From: an uncultured Alistipes sp.
GTDB lineage: Bacteria; Bacteroidota; Bacteroidia; Bacteroidales; Rikenellaceae
Direction: 5' to 3'
Assembly: GCA_910587675.1 (NCBI GenBank)
Contig: CAJUMU010000007.1
Span: forward strand, 20,141 to 84,140
Length of the DNA stretch: 64,000 nucleotides
Position numbers and translations under genes: made by a program. Numbering within the stretch: the first letter of the stretch is position 1; each line of letters opens with the position of its first letter. The notes under the pieces are model-generated. The model had not been told where the DNA came from and made no database searches. It saw only the letters and a program-made list of their open reading frames with translations. Positions 55,153 to 63,889 of the stretch are shown piece by piece.

Positions 55153-56619
55153 ATGGCAACCAAATCAAGCATACACATCAAGCCTTGCAACATCGCATCA
55201 AGCGAGGCTCATAACCGGAGAACAGCCGAGTACATGCGTAACATCGGTGACTCCAAAATCTACATCATTCCCGAACTCTCTGCCGATAACGAGCGGTGGG
55301 TAAACCTAGACTTCGGCACTCCCGACTTGCAGACACACTACGACAACATCAAACGGATGGTCAAGGAAAAGACCGGGCGTGCCATGCAGGAGAAAGAGCG
55401 TGAACGGAAAGGCAGGAACGGGAAAATCATCAAGGTGGCAGGATGCTCGCCCATCCGTGAGGGTGTGCTGCTCATCAGACCGGACACCACACTGGCAGAC
55501 GTGCGCAAGTTTGGCGAGGAATGCCGACAACGCTGGGGCATCACTCCGCTCCAAATCTTCCTGCATAAAGACGAGGGGCATTGGTTAAGCGGACAGCCTG
55601 AAGCGGAAGACAAGGAAAGTTTCCAAGTGGGTGGAAGATGGTTCAAACCGAACTACCATGCACACATCGTATTCGATTGGATGAACCACGACACAGGCAA
55701 GAGCCAAAAGCTCAATGACGAGGATATGGCAGCGATGCAGACATTGGCAGCCGACTTGCTCTCTATGGAACGAGGACAGTCCAAAGCAGAGACGGGCAAG
55801 GAACACTTGGAACGTAACGACTTCATTATTGAGAAGCAGAAAGAGGAAATGAACCGCCTTAATGCCACACGACTATACCGGGAACATCAGTTGGAAATGG
55901 CAAACCAAAAGATGCAGGAGGCAGAAAGCGTTACCAATGCTCTCATAGAACAAGCACAGCAAAAAGAACAACAGAGCTCAGACCTTGACAAGGCTATCAG
56001 CGAGAAACGCTCCAAGCTCAACAAGGAGAAAGGGAGCGAGCTTCTGAGTGCCGCTGTCGGCTGGGCTACGGGCAAGTCAAAAGCCCTGAAAGGAAAAATA
56101 GAGGATTTGCGAGATGAGCTTTCCACCCAAGAGGAAACTATCGGACGGTTACAGGATAAAATCCAGACAATGCAGAGCGACCATCAGCGTGAACTGATGA
56201 AGTTGGAAGCCAGGCACCAGTCCGAACTGAACCGCAAGGAAGCGGAGCACACGGAAATAACCTCAAAACTTAAAAACCACATTGCATGGCAACGCAATCT
56301 TATCGGGTGCCTAAGTTTCCTGCTGCTCAAAACAAACGACATCTTCCGCAAGGCGGTAAACGGTATCATCCGTTTGGCAAAGGATTATTACAAGCCCCGT
56401 TTCGATACGGAGCAGGTATCGGACATCAAGGATGCGCTCAACCTGTTCGGTGACGACAGGCAGTCACGCCATACAGCCGGAGATTTCCTGTACCTCACAG
56501 CCAAGCAAAAGGGCGACTTGGATAGTCGGGAACAAATCAAAGCCAAACGTGAGGTCGAAAATGTGGTGGAAGGTCGTTATGACTACCAGCAAAAGAGGGG
56601 CTTCTCGATAAGAAGATGA
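55153..56619 (+). CDS. MobV/Pre-type relaxase
   Basis: A 488-residue mobilisation protein. The N-terminal relaxase part contains a metal-binding HxH (YHAHIVFDW) and the KVAGCSPIREGVLLI region. A long coiled coil (about residues 215-390) follows, as is typical of MobV/Pre proteins. It nicks oriT and leads the strand during transfer, using a helper conjugation system since none is encoded here. Confidence 0.8.
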   Translation: MATKSSIHIKPCNIASSEAHNRRTAEYMRNIGDSKIYIIPELSADNERWVNLDFGTPDLQTHYDNIKRMVKEKTGRAMQEKERERKGRNGKIIKVAGCSPIREGVLLIRPDTTLADVRKFGEECRQRWGITPLQIFLHKDEGHWLSGQPEAEDKESFQVGGRWFKPNYHAHIVFDWMNHDTGKSQKLNDEDMAAMQTLAADLLSMERGQSKAETGKEHLERNDFIIEKQKEEMNRLNATRLYREHQLEMANQKMQEAESVTNALIEQAQQKEQQSSDLDKAISEKRSKLNKEKGSELLSAAVGWATGKSKALKGKIEDLRDELSTQEETIGRLQDKIQTMQSDHQRELMKLEARHQSELNRKEAEHTEITSKLKNHIAWQRNLIGCLSFLLLKTNDIFRKAVNGIIRLAKDYYKPRFDTEQVSDIKDALNLFGDDRQSRHTAGDFLYLTAKQKGDLDSREQIKAKREVENVVEGRYDYQQKRGFSIRR

Positions 56620-56683
56620 CAGATAATGCTATGTCAGTGAGAATAATCGTAAGATTTTGACGTACAACCGAATAAAAAGAGTA

Positions 56684-56691
56684 ACTTTGTA
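56684..56691 (+). promoter_or_regulatory. -7 box of YhcG-type nuclease gene
   Basis: TAACTTTG, 19 bp upstream of the ATG at 56711. Confidence 0.5.
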
Positions 56692-56710
56692 AACGAAATA
56701 AAGAAAAGGT

Positions 56711-57760
56711 ATGGCTAATATAACAAACATACAAGAATCCGAATATGAGGCAATTCTGCGACAGGCTGTCGCAGTTATTGACAGGACAAGAACAATGGTA
56801 GCTACAACAATATGCTCTGCTATTGGTTCTGCCCATTGGGAAATCGGCAAATTGCTTCATGACAGGAAACTTGAAAGCAAGCATGGAAGTGGTGTTGTCA
56901 ACCGCTTGTCCTATGACTTGAAGCAACGCTATCCACAGATGGGGCTTTCTCCAAGAAATCTGTGGGATATGAAGAAATTTTATGAGCGTTTCTGCGATAG
57001 CGAGCCAAAACTGCGACAGACTGTCGCAGTTTTGCCGTGGGGACATACATTGACCCTGATGCGCAAGTTCGGTGCGGATGATAGCTCCATATCGTATTAT
57101 GCGCAAGAAACCCTTTCAAAAGGTTGGAACCGTGAACTGCTATCAAGTGCCATCACCCTTAAAATGCACTTGAAGAAGAGTGAATCTTTGGATAACAATT
57201 TCGAGCAGACATTGCCAGCCACCCAAGCGATGTTTGCCAATGAAGTGTTCAAGAGCGGTTATAATCTTGGCTTTCTTGGCGTAAAAGACCCTATCTTGGA
57301 AACGGAGTTGGAAACCAGACTGGTGGAAAAGGTCAAGCATTTCCTTCTGGAGCTTGGCAAAGGCTTCACCTATCTTGGAAATCAGTATGTGCTTGAATAC
57401 AACGGAAAGCGTAGTAAGGTCGATATGCTTTTCTTTCATCGCGGTCTGCATTGTCTTGTAGCCATTGATTTGAAAATTGGCGAGTTTAAGCCGGAATATG
57501 CAGGTAAGATGAATTACTACCTGTCATTGCTTGACCGTTTGGAACGCAGAGAGGACGAAAACCGTTCTATCGGTATCATCTTATGTGCAGAGAAAGACCG
57601 TGTAGAAGTGGAGCTTGCCTTAGAAGACATGGGCAAGCCTATCGGTGTGGCAGACTATCAGCTTATTGTTCCGCAGGAGGAACTAAAGAAGGTGGTCGCT
57701 GACGAAATGGAAGCGTTTGGCAAAGAACTTCCGCTTCGAACTGAAGCAGAAGAGGAATAA
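56711..57760 (+). CDS. YhcG/DUF1016 PD-(D/E)XK nuclease-like protein
   Basis: A 349-residue protein. The N-terminal DUF1016 helical domain holds VLPWGHTLTLM, and the C-terminal nuclease fold holds KRSKVDMLFFHRGLHCLVAIDLKIGEF with the D-x(n)-DLK catalytic pattern. Members have been linked to DNA processing and defence. Two 19-bp palindromes are embedded in the coding sequence, encoding LRQAVAVI and LRQTVAVL. It has its own promoter and is probably cargo of the mobilizable element. Confidence 0.8.
   Translation: MANITNIQESEYEAILRQAVAVIDRTRTMVATTICSAIGSAHWEIGKLLHDRKLESKHGSGVVNRLSYDLKQRYPQMGLSPRNLWDMKKFYERFCDSEPKLRQTVAVLPWGHTLTLMRKFGADDSSISYYAQETLSKGWNRELLSSAITLKMHLKKSESLDNNFEQTLPATQAMFANEVFKSGYNLGFLGVKDPILETELETRLVEKVKHFLLELGKGFTYLGNQYVLEYNGKRSKVDMLFFHRGLHCLVAIDLKIGEFKPEYAGKMNYYLSLLDRLERREDENRSIGIILCAEKDRVEVELALEDMGKPIGVADYQLIVPQEELKKVVADEMEAFGKELPLRTEAEEE
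56756..56774. repeat. Palindrome CTGCGACAG-G-CTGTCGCAG
   Basis: A perfect 9-bp inverted repeat with a one-base spacer inside the YhcG-type gene. The same palindrome with spacer A is at 57011-57029. Confidence 0.7.
57011..57029. repeat. Palindrome CTGCGACAG-A-CTGTCGCAG
   Basis: Second copy, 255 bp downstream of the first, in the same gene and same reading phase. Confidence 0.7.
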
Positions 57761-57777
57761 AATACAACTCGACAAAA

Positions 57778-58422
57778 ATGATATTGATAGGCATCATAAT
57801 ACAACTCCTAATTTTCACCCTGTTAGCAGCAATCATTGCCTTGCCACTTACAGGTTTCGTATTCTGGCGCAGCAAAAAGCACAAGAAAAGAAATGCCATT
57901 CTGACCTTTCTTTCTCCATTTCTGTTCATATACACATTCTACATTGGTTGTTTGATAGGCGGCTTCACCTGCGCCACAATCTACGATACCGGTTGCGGAA
58001 TGGACGGCTATTATCACACCGAACTTCCAAACGGCTACGAAATAGAAACCATTGCAGATGACTTCGACCGTGAGTATTTCACCGGGAACATCAGCAAGGA
58101 CGATAAATTTGCTGTATGGTGGGTAAGAAAAATCAGAATTGATGGAGATACAATTTATGGCGAGCGATACGATGTCAATGAAGCTCCGGGTAGTGAATAC
58201 TATTTTTCCCTAAACACAGCAACAAACAAACTGACACAATACACCTCATACGAAGAAGCACAAGAAAACAATCCGATAGTGGTAACAGACCTGACGCCCC
58301 TCGAATCATTCTACTACAAAAGCTGGAAATGGGTTCATCCTTTGGGCATCCTCGTCCTTCTTCTATCCTCAGGCTTAGTATTCTTAATGTGGTTTATTGT
58401 CAAGAAAATATCCAAACAATGA
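57778..58422 (+). CDS. Hypothetical inner-membrane protein
   Basis: A 214-residue protein with membrane helices at about residues 2-25, 40-65 and near the C-terminus (LGILVLLLSSGLVFLMWFIV), with a soluble domain between. No family recognised. It is the first of four genes linked by ATGA stop-start overlaps (57778-60588), so all four are translationally coupled and likely form one functional unit. Confidence 0.6.
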   Translation: MILIGIIIQLLIFTLLAAIIALPLTGFVFWRSKKHKKRNAILTFLSPFLFIYTFYIGCLIGGFTCATIYDTGCGMDGYYHTELPNGYEIETIADDFDREYFTGNISKDDKFAVWWVRKIRIDGDTIYGERYDVNEAPGSEYYFSLNTATNKLTQYTSYEEAQENNPIVVTDLTPLESFYYKSWKWVHPLGILVLLLSSGLVFLMWFIVKKISKQ

Positions 58423-59324
58423 AAAAATGGCAGAAAATAATAACTAAGTTGGCACTGATGGCATTTTTAATGTTATCCGCATTTTCTGTGGCTACAGCCC
58501 AAAACAAGAAATACAATCCATTCTATTATCCGGAACTGAGCAAATATGCCGACCCGAAGCAAATGGACTTCAGTACCGAATACAAACAATGGCTCACACC
58601 AGATGCCAGTCAGACATACAAAGATATAACCAACGATATATTGCGAAAAGGCTATGACTTCGAGCGCACATTGTTCAACTCGGAACAGTTCATCTATGAA
58701 GACATGGATGGCAGAGTTTGCTATTATAAACAATCTTCATTCAACGGCATACTCGGAGACAACTATGCCCGTATAGAAATCTACATCAACCCTCAGGTAG
58801 AACGCACAGACACCCTTACATTCAAAGTTACAGGTAAATCCAAAGTCAAAAAGAACATCTGCGACTTTACCGGAGAAATCCGTGTAGAACACATCTACAA
58901 CATTTGGGAGCGTGCTGACGATCCGGACTGTCCGGACTATTACCTGATGGTATGCAATTACATCTTCAAGGAAGACGAGACACAATACGGGACAGGATTC
59001 TTCAATGGCACATACGGAGTATATTGCCATATAGATGAAGACAACAAAAAAGTATGCCTCGACATTGATTTAGGTGGAGGAGATGGCTACAACCAGCGCA
59101 ACTATGTAGGCACTTGGCAAAGCTACAAAACCAATGCTACAAAAAGATGTATCTGGGGAGAATACCGTCTTCCGTACACCTTTGATTTTGACATCGGAGA
59201 CGGAGAAATGCGTATCAATCCCAAATACAATAGTCCTGAATGGGAACAATGGCAATCCGAATTCTTTAATCCAGAAGAAAAAATCAGCTGGTGGGAAGAT
59301 TCGTTAAAAGGAGGCAAGCAATGA
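58419..59324 (+). CDS. Hypothetical exported protein
   Basis: A 301-residue protein with a signal peptide (residues 1-28, ending ATAQ). The mature part is rich in aromatic and acidic residues and has four to six Cys, likely disulfide-bonded in the periplasm. No family recognised. The start at 58419 is chosen because it overlaps the upstream stop (ATGA). Confidence 0.6.
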   Translation: MKKWQKIITKLALMAFLMLSAFSVATAQNKKYNPFYYPELSKYADPKQMDFSTEYKQWLTPDASQTYKDITNDILRKGYDFERTLFNSEQFIYEDMDGRVCYYKQSSFNGILGDNYARIEIYINPQVERTDTLTFKVTGKSKVKKNICDFTGEIRVEHIYNIWERADDPDCPDYYLMVCNYIFKEDETQYGTGFFNGTYGVYCHIDEDNKKVCLDIDLGGGDGYNQRNYVGTWQSYKTNATKRCIWGEYRLPYTFDFDIGDGEMRINPKYNSPEWEQWQSEFFNPEEKISWWEDSLKGGKQ

Positions 59325-59830
59325 AAAAACGAGGACTAAAAAGATATTACCGTAACCTCTCCCAAATAACCTTTGCAGAGAACATTATAGCTGTTCTGAA
59401 ATCCGGAGCTGCCAACTACGACTACGAACATATCCATCTGGACGGCTATATTCTTACCAAATGGTCCGAAATCAAGCAACACCTTGATGTCTTGTTCAAT
59501 CAGCTTGACATCTTCAGGCAAAACTCGGGAACAATCAACTCTACATTCCAAGTTTGGGGATTTATATGCTTCCAAAAGGACTTTGGCTGCCAAATTGCAT
59601 TATATGTTCATACGCCAAACAATGGTTACGACGATTTTCCGCATACGCAAACCGATGTATCAGAATCCCCGACAATAAACCGGAAAGAACTACTTGATTA
59701 TCTTAAACCAAGAGTTGCAGACGGCTATCAAATACGCTACGCCCTAAATTGTGACAACGAGCCTGAAATCTTCATAGCAATGCCGAATGTCGGCTTGTCA
59801 ATTTTCAACCATAATGAACGAAGTAAATGA
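59321..59830 (+). CDS. Hypothetical soluble protein
   Basis: A 169-residue cytoplasmic protein beginning MKKRGLKRYYRNLSQITFAE. No signal, membrane segment or known motif. Its position between exported and membrane proteins in a coupled operon could suit an immunity or accessory role, but nothing in the sequence shows it. Confidence 0.55.
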   Translation: MKKRGLKRYYRNLSQITFAENIIAVLKSGAANYDYEHIHLDGYILTKWSEIKQHLDVLFNQLDIFRQNSGTINSTFQVWGFICFQKDFGCQIALYVHTPNNGYDDFPHTQTDVSESPTINRKELLDYLKPRVADGYQIRYALNCDNEPEIFIAMPNVGLSIFNHNERSK

Positions 59831-60588
59831 AATTGACCGATAAACGATTCTGGAAATTCGAGGCAATGATGCTTCTGTGCGGATTGCTATTATTCATCCA
59901 ATTGTGCCTAATTCTTATTTGCAATAGTGCTGAGATTGATTCAGGTACAGGGGTAAGTCTTTTATTATCATTGCCGGCATTAATCCTGTACTTCACATTC
60001 TGCGGCATACCTGCTTGGTTGCTTTACAAAGGCAATTCTTGGCTGAAACTTGCCGGATATTTATATCTGATTTCCGCTTTGTTGATAATAGTACTTCTAT
60101 TTATCTTCATGTATGATTGGAATCCCGCCATAGCGAATATGCGCCCCGAGGGACTTCCGCCAGATGAAGGCAAATACATAACTGACAATGAATTTGTGAC
60201 AATCATTACTCTTATTATTTCTACATTGCCCATTATCCCGATATTGATTACCTCATATCTCACCAAGCGATGGGTTTTGAAAGATAAAAAGTCATATAAA
60301 CATGTCGTAGAATCAGCACACAGAGCAATTATCGGAAATGTAAAGCCGAATGTCAGAGCCATTGCCATAGGCTATTCTCATAATCATCTCACATTGAAAT
60401 GTTATCTTGATTCTACCCCTACTGAACAAGACAGAGAAACACTAAGCGATATCGCAGGGGAAATAGCATCTGATTTCCCGCCTGCGCAAATTCCAGCTAT
60501 CACAGGACTTTGCGAGTTCTCCAATGAACCTATATCAAAATTAGATAAACTTCATACTTTCATTTATCTGCGCCCTAATGAATCATAG
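59827..60588 (+). CDS. Hypothetical membrane protein
   Basis: A 253-residue protein with four predicted membrane helices (about residues 8-30, 40-62, 68-90 and 120-145) and a soluble C-terminal domain of about 100 residues. It ends the coupled four-gene unit. No family recognised. Confidence 0.55.
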   Translation: MKLTDKRFWKFEAMMLLCGLLLFIQLCLILICNSAEIDSGTGVSLLLSLPALILYFTFCGIPAWLLYKGNSWLKLAGYLYLISALLIIVLLFIFMYDWNPAIANMRPEGLPPDEGKYITDNEFVTIITLIISTLPIIPILITSYLTKRWVLKDKKSYKHVVESAHRAIIGNVKPNVRAIAIGYSHNHLTLKCYLDSTPTEQDRETLSDIAGEIASDFPPAQIPAITGLCEFSNEPISKLDKLHTFIYLRPNES

Positions 60589-61400
60589 GGACAAATTGCA
60601 CTTCTTCAGATAATCGCCTCGGCAAGACATTCATCGGCAAAGCCGCTGAAAGACTTGCCTCTATGGGCAGAGCGGAATCGGAAGTTATGGCTTGGCCCTC
60701 CGCATGCTCCGTTCAAAGCCACAACCTCCTCCAATTAAGCAATCTTACTCCATAAACCTCTTTTCTCATAAAAGTATTCATTTTGTTTAGTTTCCATAAT
60801 CATACAGCCGTTTATCCCCTTATGTCGGATGCAAAGGTGGCCAGCCTTATTGAATATGGAAAGGTCAAGCGGTAAACCGTTTGGAGCAGTTTCTTCCTCC
60901 TTCAGAGGGTAAACAGCCCCAAAACCTTTCCCCATTCATCGGCTTGGCTTAATGAAGCATCCGGCAACGGAGACAAACGACTGACGAAATAGTAGAAAAT
61001 CAACTCAAACAAGAGTTCTTGATTTGAGAACCTATTGCACACGCCTTATTTTTTCGTAGAGGACTAATTTTAGCAGGAACAAATAAGGCAAGCGAAAGAC
61101 TGCACTCCCTCCAAAATAATAGATTCCCTTTTCCTCGTTCCTTTGCTGCGTGAGTTATTTGTACTTTTGCAGTGCGGCACGCAAAATGAATCCACAAATG
61201 ATAATGGATAAGACTAATATCCGATAAAATATCGTACTTTTGCAGTGGCTTAGGAGATAAGTCCAAATAGAAGTGGAATAACGGAACCCAAATTGCACCG
61301 AAAAGAGAAGAAAATGCCCAAGTTTGTACTCCCAACGAGTTAAGAAACAATAAAAGCGTTAAATCTTCACCCTTTAGAATGTACTATTAAAGTTTACGCC
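60589..61400. other. Non-coding right arm of the mobilizable element
   Basis: About 800 bp with no convincing gene; short minus-strand frames (60735-60935, 61000-61350) have no recognisable features. The 14-mer GTACTTTTGCAGTG occurs at 61161-61174 and 61234-61247, each containing a TACTTTTG promoter-like box reading rightwards. Confidence 0.45.
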
Positions 61401-61412
61401 CATATTTCTGAC
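61401..61412. repeat. Candidate attR core
   Basis: CATATTTCTGAC, identical to 46626-46637 and in the same orientation. Confidence 0.4.
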
Positions 61413-61419
61413 TTATTAC

Positions 61420-61821
61420 TCACAAACTATTGAGCAATAACTGGTTGCAAATACAATCCTTGAAATTACAAAGCAGAGCATTGTAGATGTATTTGAATAT
61501 GATTCTATACCCCTTCTCTGCTTTCATTATAGTAATTCTGGTATGATAGTTATTTCCGCCAAAATTTTGATTCAAAATATATTGTAGAACATGCTTAACC
61601 CATGATTGTTCATTTCTATTGCATAGAAGCCAAGATAATACATGAAGTACAATAATTATAACAACCGCACATACACCGACAATAATAGAATTTTCATATA
61701 TCCATTTATGGAAAAAAAGCCATACATTGGTAGGGACTCCTCTAAAAGGTTTTAATACTTGTAACCACCACAGAAAACCACTTAAAGCGATTACGATCAC
61801 ATTTAATATTTTATTTCGCAT
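61420..61821 (-). CDS. Two-helix membrane protein, possibly the front half of a GAF-like protein
   Basis: A 133-residue product. Two membrane helices (residues about 5-25 and 43-67) are followed by QSWVKHVLQYILNQNFGGNN and YHTRITIMKAEKGYRIIFKY, which look like the opening of a GAF-type domain that then stops. The expected rest of such a domain is encoded at 45985-46557 on the same strand beyond the nested element. The reading frames agree across the reconstructed junction, but two stop codons intervene, so unity of the two genes is only inferred. Confidence 0.5.
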   Translation of the reverse strand: MRNKILNVIVIALSGFLWWLQVLKPFRGVPTNVWLFFHKWIYENSIIVGVCAVVIIIVLHVLSWLLCNRNEQSWVKHVLQYILNQNFGGNNYHTRITIMKAEKGYRIIFKYIYNALLCNFKDCICNQLLLNSL

Positions 61822-61964
61822 AAGTTTGGATTATACACTGTATCAAAAGTACAAAAAAGTCTCAATATCCAAAGCTATTGGCTTGTGTAAAGTAAAAATT
61901 AAATTGTTTTGTAACTGTTTCGAAGATAAAATCGGATGTCTGTTATGCCACAACCTATTAACCA

Positions 61965-62906
61965 TCATCTTACCGCTAACTCAACAAGCGTTCCGAACGC
62001 TTCCTCCGGCTCTCGATGGTTTAGTCGAAAACAGAACTCGTCTACATATCGTTGCATGTGTTTCACCGAGATAGCGTGAAACACACCATATACGCCACGT
62101 TTGAGGACAGCCCAAAAGCTCTCAATACCATTTGTGTGAATCCCGTCACCAAGCGAATATGTCACCGAGTGGTCCACTTTGAAGCGCATGAAGTTTTTAT
62201 CGTTAGTACGATCAAGGATATCGTACCCTGCGAATTGATCCGTCATGACCACTGTATCGTCTTTACAGATCATGTTCAAGAAATTAAAAAGCTGCTTGCC
62301 GCTTAATTGTTTGCCGTCTTTGTTCGGGTTCGCAACAACTGCATGAACCTTGCCCGTATTGCGCTCTTTTACCCCGATTACGGGCGTCTTCGATGTTCCG
62401 CGGCCACGTTTACGTTTAACGACCGTCTCGCCGTCATTCGGCCTGTTTTGCTTGCGTGGCTTCCCGCCCACATAAGTCTCATCGATCTCGACGACCGCTT
62501 CAAACGTATTGCGATATTCTTCTTTTTGCATAGCTGAACGAATATTATGAAGCATACGCCATGCAGACTGGTAAGAACCCATACCAAGTTCACGTCTGAG
62601 TTGTAGAGCAGAGACACCCTTACGGGACACGATCACTTTATTCATTGCGTACAGCCACATACGTAAATCAAGATGAGTATGCTCGAAGATTGTCCCCTTT
62701 AAAGCCGAAAATTCCGAATTGCAGTTCCGACAATAAAGTTTTCGATGATCATATCGTTGATGGTATATGTGTGAATGGAAAGATCCGCATTTAGGACACA
62801 CATAACCATCCTTGTATTTAGCTGACACGATAAAGTCAATAGCGGCGTTCTCGTTCGGGAACTTTTTACAGAAAGCGAAAAAGGTCATATTCGTGCAGTA
62901 TATCAA
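61965..62906 (-). CDS. IS1595-family transposase
   Basis: A 313-residue transposase (ISXO2-like DDE group). An N-terminal zinc ribbon (CPKCGSFHSHIY...LYCRNCNSEF) precedes the catalytic core: first Asp in VEIDETYVGGK, second Asp in VVMTDQFAGYD, and the Asn...Lys variant in HTNGIESFWAVLKRGVYGV, characteristic of IS1595. Its TATATTTG promoter box (62920-62927) uses a -33 region inside the right terminal repeat. It is intact and mobilises the 20-kb unit or did so. Confidence 0.9.
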   Translation of the reverse strand: MIYCTNMTFFAFCKKFPNENAAIDFIVSAKYKDGYVCPKCGSFHSHIYHQRYDHRKLYCRNCNSEFSALKGTIFEHTHLDLRMWLYAMNKVIVSRKGVSALQLRRELGMGSYQSAWRMLHNIRSAMQKEEYRNTFEAVVEIDETYVGGKPRKQNRPNDGETVVKRKRGRGTSKTPVIGVKERNTGKVHAVVANPNKDGKQLSGKQLFNFLNMICKDDTVVMTDQFAGYDILDRTNDKNFMRFKVDHSVTYSLGDGIHTNGIESFWAVLKRGVYGVFHAISVKHMQRYVDEFCFRLNHREPEEAFGTLVELAVR

Positions 62907-62919
62907 TTGGTTAACTACA

Positions 62920-62927
62920 CAAATATA
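62920..62927 (-). promoter_or_regulatory. -7 box of transposase promoter
   Basis: TATATTTG on the minus strand with a TTGC 19 bp further upstream, located within the right inverted repeat. Confidence 0.55.
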
Positions 62928-62943
62928 ACCATTTTTATCCTAT

Positions 62944-62970
62944 TTTGCAAGCCCGAAGTAGATAGTTCCG
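62944..62970 (-). repeat. Right terminal inverted repeat
   Basis: Read on the minus strand it begins CGGAACTATCTACTTCGGG, identical over 27 bp to 42803-42829. Confidence 0.92.
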
Positions 62971-62978
62971 AATATTTA
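62971..62978. repeat. Target-site duplication, right copy
   Basis: AATATTTA, identical to 42795-42802 and directly abutting the right inverted repeat. Confidence 0.9.
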
Positions 62979-63889
62979 TATACGGGCAAATATCCGGTTA
63001 ATTGAGGGATAGTTTCGGTTAATATTGTTGTTGCATTAAATTTCTTATTTGCAAAAAGTAGATCTTCGTATAAATCTTTGGTTTTTATGCCTCTATAGCC
63101 GATTTTTGAAGTGTGCTTGTCAATTACCCCTAATCCTACAACAAATTCAATATCAGAAGTTTCTTCGATGTTCTCATAATCGACAACACACAATTTCTTC
63201 TCTGGTTTTTCAGACTTGACTAATTCAAAAATTTGCTCTTTGCAATATCGTAAGATTCGTGTCGGTATTTTACGCTCAACGGCATTTATCGCACCGTAAA
63301 CCTCTGCAAAATTATTGGTTTTAACAATGGTTATTGGTAGCTGGAAATCATCAATTACCATAATAGATGAGGCCACTGCTTCTTTTTCACCGGACTTTAA
63401 TCGTTGAACAAATATTAAATTATCCTGCAAATCTCCTATTTTATCTTTTCCCAAACATTTTACGATAGAACCGAGAATTGCTCTTACATTTGAGTCTGCA
63501 AGGGAATATCCTATAAAAATTATAGGATGTTCTATAAATATAGTAATTAATTTAGCCGCCAAATACGCATTCTTTGAATTGTAAGATTCGTAATCTTCTT
63601 GAGTTAAAATCATACTCTCAGGCGAAGATGCACAGCCGTGAATCTTATATATTTCACCGATAGACTGAGGATTGCAAAATAGCAATTCATCTTGCCCGAT
63701 ATAAACTTTGTAATCAGGCAATAGCTGTTCTAATAAAGTATCCCAATTTGTAGTTATAATACCATCGACATTAAGATTATTAAGGAGTTTGATCTCCTCT
63801 GCATATTCATTATCTATAAGCCAATTACCGTTTAAATTCTGGAGATAATTCGCAATACTAATTTTAAGAGCAGACGTTGTATACAGCAA
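62971..63889 (-). pseudogene. SIR2-family gene, middle part, interrupted and 5'-truncated
   Basis: About 306 residues of a SIR2_2-type protein: VDGIITTNWDTLLEQLLPDY, GEIYKIHGCASSPESMILTQ, and AKLITIFIEHPIIFIGYSLAD are the conserved NAD-site and core segments. The N-terminal glycine-rich segment (about 100 residues) is missing at a junction near 63880. The C-terminal end is cut by the transposon; the frame runs on into the inverted repeat. SIR2 proteins of this type act in anti-phage defence by depleting NAD. The tail is at 42426-42802. Confidence 0.85.

Larger units (their letters stand above)
46626..61412. mobile_element. Nested mobilizable element (candidate limits)
   Basis: Identical 12-mers CATATTTCTGAC at 46626-46637 and 61401-61412 flank a 14.8-kb block containing tyrosine integrase, excisionase-like HTH proteins, helicase, primase and MobV relaxase. 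Composition is Bacteroides-like and distinct from both the host and the surrounding transposon. The repeat is short, so exact limits are provisional. Confidence 0.55.
42803..62970. mobile_element. 20.2-kb IS1595-type transposon with cargo
   Basis: Bounded by 27-bp perfect terminal inverted repeats and an 8-bp direct target duplication, with an IS1595-family transposase beside the right end. Cargo on the left is a radical SAM maturase and micro-peptide; then come unknown minus-strand genes. A separate mobilizable element occupies about 46.6-61.4 kb. Without this nested element the transposon would be about 5.4 kb. It interrupts a SIR2-family gene. Confidence 0.88.

Noticed and set aside
61000..61350. 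Minus-strand 116-codon frame in the right arm of the mobilizable element
   Set aside because: No motif. It lies over promoter-like repeats on the other strand; more likely spurious.
61879..62970. The transposase as an ordinary 1.1-kb IS with a left end near 61879 (GGCTTGTGTAAAG)
   Set aside because: The similarity to the right end is weak and no 8-bp duplication fits, whereas the 42803 end gives a perfect 27-bp repeat and an exact duplication.
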